Source of the DNA: Propionibacteriaceae bacterium
Lineage (GTDB): Bacteria > Actinomycetota > Actinomycetes > Propionibacteriales > Propionibacteriaceae
Length of the DNA stretch: 15,344 nucleotides
Assembly: GCA_027346035.1 (NCBI GenBank)
Contig: DAIESZ010000048.1
Coordinates: 1 to 15,344 of the forward strand
Direction of reading: 5' to 3'
The notes under the pieces: generated by a model
Database searches by the model: none
Seen by the model: the letters and a program-made list of their open reading frames with translations, nothing else
What the model was told of the DNA's origin: nothing
Program-made: the position numbers and the translations under genes
Part shown: positions 7,015 to 13,054 of the stretch, in pieces
How positions within the stretch are numbered: position 1 is the stretch's first letter
How the letters are laid out: each line of letters opens with the position of its first letter

Positions 7015-7596
7015 TCACCCCACCAACGGGCCGCGCACCTCGGCGTCCGGATCGGGCCGCGAGCCGGACGGTGACACCGGGACATACCGGGCGACGGTGA
7101 ATCCGGGGAACTGCTCTCGGTGGACGACCCGCCACGCCTCGGGGTCGATGACCGGGAACCGGGTGTCGCCCTCGGGTTCGAGGGGCACCTCGGTGATGTC
7201 GAGGGCCGTCAGGTGCGGCATGGCCGCGCGGTAGACCTCTCCCCCGCCGGCGATCCAGCAGATGCCGTTCGGGGCCACCTCATCGGCCGTGGCCAACGCC
7301 TGGTCGATGGTGGCCACGCGCACGACGAGCGTCTCGGGCCCGAAACGCCAGCGCCCGGGCGCGAGGGGGTCCGGGGCGTCGCGCGGCGTCCAGCGCGGGT
7401 TGCGGGTGATCACGATGCTCGTGCGTCCGGGCAACGGGCGACCGATGCCCTCGTAGGTGGTGCGACCCATGACCAGCACATGGCCGGTGGTGACCCGCTT
7501 GAACCGGCGCCAGTCCTCAGGCAGCGACCACGGGATGTCGCCCGCACGGCCGATGACGCCGTTGCGGGCCACGGCGGCAATCACGATGACCTGCAC
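7015..7596 (-). CDS. folA: dihydrofolate reductase
   Basis: A 193-aa cytosolic enzyme reducing dihydrofolate to tetrahydrofolate with NADPH. It shows the family start VIVIAAVARNGVIG and the loop DIPWSLPEDWRRFKRVTTGH, with the active-site acidic residue in PED. The NADPH-binding VMGRTTYEGIGRPLPGR and the second motif IAGGGEVYRAAMP follow. Length is slightly longer than the usual 160-170 aa because of an insert near residues 80-95 and a short C-terminal tail. It starts 9 nt after the thyA stop. The pairing makes biochemical sense, because thymidylate synthase is the main producer of dihydrofolate. dinB follows after 4 nt. Confidence 0.96.
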   Translation of the reverse strand: MQVIVIAAVARNGVIGRAGDIPWSLPEDWRRFKRVTTGHVLVMGRTTYEGIGRPLPGRTSIVITRNPRWTPRDAPDPLAPGRWRFGPETLVVRVATIDQALATADEVAPNGICWIAGGGEVYRAAMPHLTALDITEVPLEPEGDTRFPVIDPEAWRVVHREQFPGFTVARYVPVSPSGSRPDPDAEVRGPLVG

Positions 7597-7605
7597 GATC
7601 CCGCC

Positions 7606-8400
7606 TCAGACCGCGATCGGGGCGGCGATCGGAGGATACGGGTCGTAGCCCTCGACGGTGATGTCGGCGAGTTCGAACGCGTCGATCGCGTGCACGTCGG
7701 GGTTGAGCCGCAGCCGCGGGAGCGGTCGCGGCGTCCGCTCGAGCTGGGTGGCCACCTGCTCGAGGTGGTTGCGGTAGATGTGGGCGTCGCCCAGGGTGTG
7801 CACGAAGTCGCCCACGTCGAGGCCCACGACCTGGGCGACGAGGTGGGTGAGCAGCGCGTACGAGGCGATGTTGAACGGGACGCCGAGGAACACGTCGGCG
7901 CTGCGCTGGTAGAGCTGGCACGACAGCCGGCCCTCGGCGACGTAGAACTGGAACAGCGTGTGGCAGGGGGGAAGCGCCATCGCGGGAACGTCGGCGACGT
8001 TCCACGCGCTGACGATGTGCCGGCGCGAGTCGGGAGCGGTGCGCAACGACTCGATCACCTGGGCGATCTGGTCGACGTGGCGTCCGTCGGGGGTCGGCCA
8101 GCTGCGCCACTGGTAGCCGTAGATCGGGCCGAGGTCGCCGTGCTCGTCGGCCCACTCGTCCCAGATCGAGATCCGGTTCTCGTGCAGCCATGCGACGTTG
8201 GTGTCACCACGCAGGAACCACAGCAGCTCCCCGAACACCGAGCGGGTGTGGATCTTCTTGGTCGTGAGCAGCGGGAAGCCCGCCCGCAGATCGAAGCGCA
8301 TCTGGTGGCCGAACACGCTGAGCGTTCCGGTGCCGGTGCGATCGGACTTCTCGACGCCCTCGGCCAGGATCCGCCGCATGAGGTCGTGGTACTGCTGCAT
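7606..8400 (-). CDS. thyA: thymidylate synthase (ThyA type)
   Basis: A 264-aa folate-dependent enzyme methylating dUMP to dTMP, the same length as E. coli ThyA. It shows [13 protein letters not shown] near the N-terminus, the catalytic Cys in [30 protein letters not shown] for dUMP binding, and [12 protein letters not shown]. This is the homodimeric ThyA, not flavin-dependent ThyX. Its ATG shares one base with the rdgB stop (TGATG), so it is probably translationally coupled to rdgB. folA follows after 9 nt. Confidence 0.97.
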   Translation of the reverse strand: MQQYHDLMRRILAEGVEKSDRTGTGTLSVFGHQMRFDLRAGFPLLTTKKIHTRSVFGELLWFLRGDTNVAWLHENRISIWDEWADEHGDLGPIYGYQWRSWPTPDGRHVDQIAQVIESLRTAPDSRRHIVSAWNVADVPAMALPPCHTLFQFYVAEGRLSCQLYQRSADVFLGVPFNIASYALLTHLVAQVVGLDVGDFVHTLGDAHIYRNHLEQVATQLERTPRPLPRLRLNPDVHAIDAFELADITVEGYDPYPPIAAPIAV

Positions 8401-9032
8401 CAGCGCTCCTCGGAGTCGAGCGGTGAGAGGCCGAGCGTCTCGACCAGCACGGGCACGATCGCCCTCACGGCCTGGCCGCGGTGGCTGATGGCGTTCTTCT
8501 CCTCGGGCGCCAGCTCGGCGCTGGTGACCCGGTGGCCGGCGGGCACGAAGATCGGGTCGTAGCCGAATCCGTTGCTGCCCCGGCGTTCGAGGGCGACGTG
8601 GCCGGGCCATTCGCGCACGACGACGTGCTCGCTGCCGTCGGGCAGCACGAGCGCCATCGCGCAGACGAAGGCGGCGTCGCGGTGCCCCTCGGGCACGTCG
8701 CTGATCTGGTGCATGAGCAGGTTGAGGTTGGCCTCGTCGTCGCACTCGGGACCCGCCCAGCGGGCGGAGCGGACGCCGGGGGACCCGTTGAGCGCCCCAA
8801 CGGTGATGCCCGAGTCGTCGGCCAGCGACGGCAGGCCGGTGCGCCGGGCCCACTCGCGGGCCTTGATCAGCGCGTTGCCCTCGAAGGTGCGGGCGCTCTC
8901 GACCGGCTCGGGGCCGTCGGGCACGTCGTCCAGGCCGAGCACCTCGACATCGAGCCGGGCGGCGTGCAGCACGTCCCGCAGTTCGACGAGCTTCTTGGCA
9001 TTGCCCGTGGCGAGCAGCACGCGGGTGGTCAT
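8400..9032 (-). CDS. rdgB: non-canonical purine NTP pyrophosphatase (dITP/XTP pyrophosphatase, RdgB/HAM1)
   Basis: A 210-aa house-cleaning enzyme that hydrolyses dITP, ITP and XTP to the monophosphate, keeping deaminated purines out of DNA and RNA. Diagnostic stretches are [11 protein letters not shown] at the N-terminus, [17 protein letters not shown] with the catalytic Asp residues, [10 protein letters not shown] for base recognition, and NAISHRGQA. Length is normal. ATG at 9032 overlaps the rph stop as ATGA, and the stop overlaps the thyA start by one base. The frame is open further upstream, but the overlap and the conserved TRVLLATGN start settle the choice. The rph-rdgB order is common in actinobacteria. 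Confidence 0.96.
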   Translation of the reverse strand: MTTRVLLATGNAKKLVELRDVLHAARLDVEVLGLDDVPDGPEPVESARTFEGNALIKAREWARRTGLPSLADDSGITVGALNGSPGVRSARWAGPECDDEANLNLLMHQISDVPEGHRDAAFVCAMALVLPDGSEHVVVREWPGHVALERRGSNGFGYDPIFVPAGHRVTSAELAPEEKNAISHRGQAVRAIVPVLVETLGLSPLDSEER

Positions 9033-9805
9033 GCCCGCACCTGCCCACCCAGCGCCTCGCCCTGCAGGCGGGTGAGTTGGGTGCAGCCGGCCGCGCCGAG
9101 ATCGAGCAGCGTGTCGAGGGTCGCGCGATCGAAGGCCACCTGTTCGGCCGTGCCCTGCACCTCGACGAAGCGACCGGTACCGGTCATCACGATGTTCATG
9201 TCCGTGTCGGCGCCGGAGTCCTCCTCGTAGCACAGGTCGAGCATCGGGACACCACCGACGATGCCGACCGACACCGCCGAGACCGAGTCGGTGAGCGGCT
9301 CGCCGGCCAACGCCCCACGCTCCCGCAGCCAGGAGACCGCGTCGACCAGCGCCACGTACGCGCCGGTGATCGACGCGGTGCGGGTGCCGCCGTCGGCCTG
9401 GAGCACGTCGCAGTCGATGACGATGGTGTTCTCGCCGAGCGCGCGGTAGTCGACGATCGCTCGCAGAGACCGTCCGATCAGCCGGCTGATCTCGTGAGTA
9501 CGCCCCCCGATGCGGCCCTTGCGGGACTCACGCTCGCTGCGGGTGTGGGTGGCCCGCGGCAACATCTCGTACTCTCCGGTGACCCAGCCGAGACCTGAGC
9601 CCTTGCGCCACCGGGGCACGCCCTGGGTGACGCTCGCGGCGACCAAGACCCGGGTGCGTCCGAATTCGACCAGCACCGAACCCTCGGCATGATCGAGCCA
9701 GTTGCGGGTGATGCTCACCCGTCGCAGTTGGTCGGGGCCGCGGCCGTCGATCCGGGTGCCCGGGGTGAGGGTCGATGGGTCGGTGGTGATCGTGGGGTCT
9801 GACAC
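9029..9805 (-). CDS. rph: ribonuclease PH (phosphorolytic tRNA 3'-end trimming)
   Basis: A 258-aa phosphate-dependent 3'-5' exoribonuclease that trims tRNA precursors, normally as a hexameric ring. It shows [19 protein letters not shown] near the start and [19 protein letters not shown]. The highly conserved RNA/phosphate-binding region runs from [12 protein letters not shown] through [19 protein letters not shown] (about 79-110). [18 protein letters not shown] phosphate-site residues appear as [19 protein letters not shown]. The C-terminal part has [21 protein letters not shown]. It starts with GTG, 9 nt after the murI stop. Its end overlaps rdgB by 4 nt. Confidence 0.97.
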   Translation of the reverse strand: MSDPTITTDPSTLTPGTRIDGRGPDQLRRVSITRNWLDHAEGSVLVEFGRTRVLVAASVTQGVPRWRKGSGLGWVTGEYEMLPRATHTRSERESRKGRIGGRTHEISRLIGRSLRAIVDYRALGENTIVIDCDVLQADGGTRTASITGAYVALVDAVSWLRERGALAGEPLTDSVSAVSVGIVGGVPMLDLCYEEDSGADTDMNIVMTGTGRFVEVQGTAEQVAFDRATLDTLLDLGAAGCTQLTRLQGEALGGQVRA

Positions 9806-9814
9806 GGGGTCAGG

Positions 9815-10672
9815 CTACCCGACCGGACGCGGGTCGCCGACGACCCTGATCGCGCGGACCTCGTCGACGAACCCGCCCATCAACCGGCGTCCGATGCCAG
9901 CGAAGGTCTCGGGGTTGCCGGTGGTGAGGAACAGCCGTTCCGACCGGCGCGGGAGGGGATGGATGAGCGCGGCATCGGCGAGCGTGGCATACGTTTCGCG
10001 GTCGCACTCGTCGGCACTCGACACCAGTGTCACCGCGTCGCCAAGGACGTAGCGGAACACACCGGCGAGCAGCGGATAGTGCGTGCACCCGAGGATGAGC
10101 GTGTCGATGTCCGCCTCCTGCAGCGGACGCAGGTAGTCACGCGCCACTGCGAGCAGGTCGGGTCCTCCGGTGACCCCGGCCTCGACGAATTCGACGAACA
10201 GGGGACACGGGGCGGTGGTGAGCGACACGTGGGGCGCGACCGCCAGGGCGTCGTCGTAACTGCGCGACGCGGCGGTGCCGGCGGTGCACACGACCCCGAC
10301 ACGGTTGTTGCGGGTGGCCTGGACCGCCCGCCTGGCCGCGGGCAGGATCACCTCGGTGACGGGCACGTCGTAGCGTTCCCGGGCGTCACGAAGCACGGCC
10401 GACGAGGCCGTGTTGCAGGCAATGACCAGGGCCTTCACACCGTGGTCGACGAGGCGGTCCATGCACTCGAGCGCGAAACGGCGCACCTCGGCGATCGGAC
10501 GCGGCCCGTAGGGAGCCCGGGCGGTGTCACCGAGATAGATGATGTCCTCGTTGGGCAGCAGGTCGACCAGCGCCCGGGCGACGGTGAGCCCGCCGAACCC
10601 GGAGTCGAAGATGCCGATGGGGGCGTCGATGCCGGTGACGTTGGCCGCATCGTCCGGCCCGCTGGTTCCCAC
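9815..10672 (-). CDS. murI: glutamate racemase
   Basis: A 285-aa cofactor-independent racemase making D-glutamate for peptidoglycan. The catalytic cysteines are in ACNTASS and GCTHYPLL. The N-terminal motif GIFDSGFGGLTV and the YLGDTARAPYG stretch are intact. I chose GTG at 10672 because a TAGACT -10-like box ends 8 nt before it, which would start the transcript at the GTG itself. A TTG at 10681 is possible, and the frame is open to 10729. It is the first gene of the tight murI-rph-rdgB-thyA-folA-dinB unit and is divergent from the weak ORF at 10718. Length is normal apart from about 15 extra N-terminal residues before the conserved start. Confidence 0.94.
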   Translation of the reverse strand: MGTSGPDDAANVTGIDAPIGIFDSGFGGLTVARALVDLLPNEDIIYLGDTARAPYGPRPIAEVRRFALECMDRLVDHGVKALVIACNTASSAVLRDARERYDVPVTEVILPAARRAVQATRNNRVGVVCTAGTAASRSYDDALAVAPHVSLTTAPCPLFVEFVEAGVTGGPDLLAVARDYLRPLQEADIDTLILGCTHYPLLAGVFRYVLGDAVTLVSSADECDRETYATLADAALIHPLPRRSERLFLTTGNPETFAGIGRRLMGGFVDEVRAIRVVGDPRPVG

Positions 10673-10680
10673 GTCGTGCA

Positions 10681-10686
10681 AGTCTA
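10681..10686 (-). promoter_or_regulatory. candidate -10 box (TAGACT) for the murI operon, leaderless
   Basis: TAGACT on the minus strand fits TANNNT. Eight bases separate it from the murI GTG at 10672, so a normal start site falls on or next to the start codon. No Shine-Dalgarno is seen before that GTG, which agrees with leaderless translation, frequent in actinobacteria. The -35 region is poor (CTTCGT at 16-nt spacing). Confidence 0.35.
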
Positions 10687-10717
10687 GAGGTGGCCCGTGA
10701 CGACGAAGGAGCACGGC

Positions 10718-11047
10718 ATGGCCCCTCACCAGTTCTCCGAACCGCCCGCAGGGCGTGCTGCCGACGTGGGCTCACCCAGCGGGTCGCCCGATGCTGCGTC
10801 CACCCGCCGGACGCCGGGGGCGGAACCCAACGGCCCCACGACGGATTCACAACCCGACGGCTGGAGCCGAGTACCACGCACCGGGACTCCCGTTCCCCCC
10901 TCGGACGTCGCGCGCCGGGTGGCCGCCAGGCTCGCGGCGGCGCTCGGCGCCGGGCGGCACCGGCGTCCAGCATGTCCCCGACCACCGGTCACCACCCGAC
11001 CCACCCCGGGCAGCCCCGATGAGGGGCAGCAGCCGCGGGACGTCTGA
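10718..11047 (+). CDS. hypothetical Pro/Ala-rich protein
   Basis: A 109-codon frame beginning at ATG, with AAGGAG 6 nt upstream, which is the best argument for it. The product is low-complexity, rich in Pro, Ala, Arg, Gly and Thr. One possible helix, SDVARRVAARLAAALGAG, lies near residues 61-78. I recognise no domain. Third-position G+C is about 77 % by my count, lower than expected for real genes in a genome this GC-rich, so it may be a chance frame or decayed gene. It covers most of the 428-nt stretch between murI and the DUF222 gene. I see nothing else there. Confidence 0.35.
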   Translation: MAPHQFSEPPAGRAADVGSPSGSPDAASTRRTPGAEPNGPTTDSQPDGWSRVPRTGTPVPPSDVARRVAARLAAALGAGRHRRPACPRPPVTTRPTPGSPDEGQQPRDV

Positions 11048-11100
11048 TCGGTCGATGCCGGACATCCCCACGGTGTGCACGCGCCAATGGCCGGCTCAGT

Positions 11101-12591
11101 TCAGGCGGCGATGTGGGCGCGCTGGTGCGGTGATCCGATGAGGATGCCGTGTCCGACTGCGACGAGGTAGGTGTAGCCAAGGGGGCTGCGCCAAATCAGA
11201 ACGCCGGGCAACGGTTGGCGAAGCTGCCAGCCGCCGTGGGTCTTGGCCCGGTGGGCTCGCCGTGACAGCGGCGAGAGGTTGTCCAGTGAGGTCTGTCCCG
11301 GTGGGCCACCCGGCCGGTACGGCTGAGTGTGGTCGAGATCGCAGCCGCGGCGGGCGTGGCGGGTGGATCCGGGGAAGCAGTCGTAGGGCTGGCGGTAGCC
11401 GATCGCCTCACGCATCCGCTCGGGGATCTCATAGGCATCGACGGGCGTGATGGCGGCGACGTCGAGCACCGGCCGCACGCTGACCCGGTGATGTCCGAGC
11501 AGGTCGCCCAGCCAGTCGACCAGCACGGGCCCGACCCGCTCGACCCGCGCCACAGCGGCCTGATCCCCGGGGATCGCGTCGTGGTCGCCGCTGGCGCCAG
11601 TGATGGTGGGCCAGGTGGTGGTTGCTGTCGAGCGGGTGGTGGTCGATCCGGTGATGGCCGCGCCGCTCAGGTGGATGACGATCTCGGCCGTGGGCAGCAG
11701 TCGGTCGGGGTCGACGGTCACCCGCCCGCACAGGTGTCCGGCCTGACCGGCGGCCGGACAGGGTCCCCACGACTCGCCGGCATCGGTGGGGAGTTCGTCG
11801 AGGATGGACGCCTGCAGCAGCTGCAGTGCCCGCGCCGGGAACGCCAACATCCCCAGAGCGGCAGCACGCCGCTCGTCCAGCCCACGCCCGTCACCGCCCT
11901 GGGCGAGGAGGTGGGCGATCCGGCGCACCTGCTGCTCCACCGCATCAGCATCCACGGCGTCGAGCACCGCCGAAACGTACGCCACGGTGGTGGCCAGATC
12001 GGCGGGACGCTGCCGCACCCAGACACCCCGGCGGGCCCGATCATCGGCCCTCGTCGTGTCGGCCCGGTCGGGCGGGGTCAGCTTCAGCACGATCCCGTCG
12101 ACCAGCCGCAACAGCCGCGACACCGGCAGGCCGCCCACCACATCGGCAACCTGCAGGTCGAGCCGGCGGGCAGCCTCCCGGTCCAACCGGGAGGCCTTCA
12201 TCGTGATCTTGGCCGCCACCCAGACCGGCAGGTCGGCGTCCATCACCCGCCGCCACAACGCCGGGAACCGGTGCCGCAAATCAAGAGCCTGGTGGATCCG
12301 ACCATCGACGCCCTCGACCCCCTCGTTCCACAGGGCCGCGATCTCCAACGCCGCGAACTCCGAGACCTCCGGCGTCCCATCACCACCCCCGGGAACCATC
12401 CGATCCCCGTGCAACACCCGCGCCGCCGGCGCGTCGGGCCCGGTCTCGCCGTGCCCCGTGACGTCGGCGTAGTGCGCCAACAACGCCACCTCACGCGCCT
12501 GCCACCACCGCTGCCTGGTACGCACCTGCGCCAACTCGGCCACCGTCGTGGCCGTATCAAGATCGGCCACATCACCAGGATCGAACACCAC
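11101..12591 (-). CDS. DUF222 domain / HNH endonuclease-like protein (13E12-type family)
   Basis: A 496-aa member of the actinobacterial DUF222-HNH family, often multicopy and linked to mobile DNA; the in vivo role is unknown. DUF222 covers about residues 20-270, including LPVWVAAKITMKASRLD and DERRAAALGML. A Thr-rich low-complexity stretch (GSTTTRSTATTTWPTITG) lies near 323-345. The HNH domain is at about 390-455: CFPGS (Cys405), CDLDHTQPY (Cys417, Asp420, His421), SLDNLSPL (Asn438) and HRAKTHGGW (His447, His452). The family usually reads PGC and LCRRHH here. This copy has PGS and LSRRAH, so two probable zinc ligands and one His are replaced. It starts with GTG behind CGGGGGTT, 30 nt from a TATAAT. 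Activity is doubtful, although the frame is intact. Confidence 0.85.
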   Translation of the reverse strand: MVFDPGDVADLDTATTVAELAQVRTRQRWWQAREVALLAHYADVTGHGETGPDAPAARVLHGDRMVPGGGDGTPEVSEFAALEIAALWNEGVEGVDGRIHQALDLRHRFPALWRRVMDADLPVWVAAKITMKASRLDREAARRLDLQVADVVGGLPVSRLLRLVDGIVLKLTPPDRADTTRADDRARRGVWVRQRPADLATTVAYVSAVLDAVDADAVEQQVRRIAHLLAQGGDGRGLDERRAAALGMLAFPARALQLLQASILDELPTDAGESWGPCPAAGQAGHLCGRVTVDPDRLLPTAEIVIHLSGAAITGSTTTRSTATTTWPTITGASGDHDAIPGDQAAVARVERVGPVLVDWLGDLLGHHRVSVRPVLDVAAITPVDAYEIPERMREAIGYRQPYDCFPGSTRHARRGCDLDHTQPYRPGGPPGQTSLDNLSPLSRRAHRAKTHGGWQLRQPLPGVLIWRSPLGYTYLVAVGHGILIGSPHQRAHIAA

Positions 12592-12611
12592 AACCCCCGA
12601 AGGATTCGTAT

Positions 12612-12695
12612 TTATGTTCGATTATACCGCTCCCCGAGCTCGTCGGGAAGCCATTCCGCGAAGAATTTCCCTGGTGAAACGGCCTTTGGCGGCAC
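12612..12695 (-). pseudogene. possible gene-end remnant between feoC and the DUF222 gene
   Basis: A short frame ending in TAA reads VSPGKFFAEWLPDELGERY then NRT. Its composition (Asp, Glu, Phe, Trp, Tyr) looks like folded protein and unlike the Arg/Pro-rich noise of nearby shadow frames. It has no start or Shine-Dalgarno and no family I recognise. The local G+C is lower than that of the neighbours. It may be the tail of a decayed gene, or chance. Confidence 0.2.
12621..12626 (-). promoter_or_regulatory. candidate promoter (-10 TATAAT) of the DUF222 gene
   Basis: An exact TATAAT on the minus strand, 29 nt before the GTG of the DUF222 gene. The -35 is weak (TTCCCG, 17-nt spacing). The surrounding 30 nt (ATAAATACG etc.) are the most AT-rich of the window. 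The same bases also read as Tyr-Asn codons of the possible remnant, so the match may be coincidental. Confidence 0.45.
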
Positions 12696-12733
12696 CGCCC
12701 AAGCAGCCAACCACCAGCGCCACGGACACTCAT

Positions 12734-12759
12734 GGGCCCAGTGGGTGGACCCGCGGGTC
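12734..12759 (-). terminator. hairpin at the end of the feo operon
   Basis: Read on the minus strand directly behind the feoC stop, GGGTCC-acccact-GGGCCC forms a 6-bp stem (one G-T pair). It is preceded by a perfect 12-bp palindrome, GACCCGCGGGTC (12748-12759), which overlaps the stop codon. No T-run follows. Probable but unproven terminator. Confidence 0.35.
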
Positions 12760-13054
12760 AGCCGCGGCGCAGGTTCAGCTGCACCAGGACGGGTCCCCGA
12801 CGCTGCCGCGAGGGTCCGGACGCGGCGCACCCCGGGGTGGCGCCGCCGTGGGCGAACGCGCACGACCCGCAACCGCCGCTGGGACACCCGGCCACCATCT
12901 CCCGGGCCTCGATCCGGCCCATCCGGCGCAGGTGCCCCACCGAGGCGACGATGACGTCGCGAGGAAGCGCGGTGCGCACCGCGATCTCGTCGAGAGTCGA
13001 GGCACCCTGCTCGAACGCGTGGAGCACCGCGTTCAGTGGCCGCACGCTGCTCAC
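12758..13054 (-). CDS. feoC: FeoC-like [Fe-S] winged-helix protein
   Basis: A 98-aa protein encoded after feoB. Residues about 4-50 form a small winged-helix (NAVLHAFEQGASTLDEIAVR, then VGHLRRMGRIEAR). A cysteine cluster CX4CX2CX10C follows (Cys57, 62, 65 and 76, in GCPSGGCGSC), matching the FeoC arrangement that binds an oxygen-sensitive Fe-S cluster. FeoC is thought to stabilise or regulate FeoB according to iron and oxygen. The GTG start overlaps the feoB stop as GTGA, which sets the start although the frame is open further upstream. About 20 C-terminal residues (VLVQLNLRRG end) follow the cluster. Confidence 0.82.
   Translation of the reverse strand: MSSVRPLNAVLHAFEQGASTLDEIAVRTALPRDVIVASVGHLRRMGRIEAREMVAGCPSGGCGSCAFAHGGATPGCAASGPSRQRRGPVLVQLNLRRG

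Noticed and set aside
10925..10975. GGCGC-tcg-GCGCC hairpin as a terminator
   Set aside because: Short GC stems with three-base loops arise constantly in this composition, and it lies inside a possible ORF with no gene end nearby.
11101..12591. Intact mobile element or homing unit around the HNH gene
   Set aside because: I found no terminal inverted repeats, target duplications, integrase or transposase next to it; DUF222-HNH genes are often free-standing.
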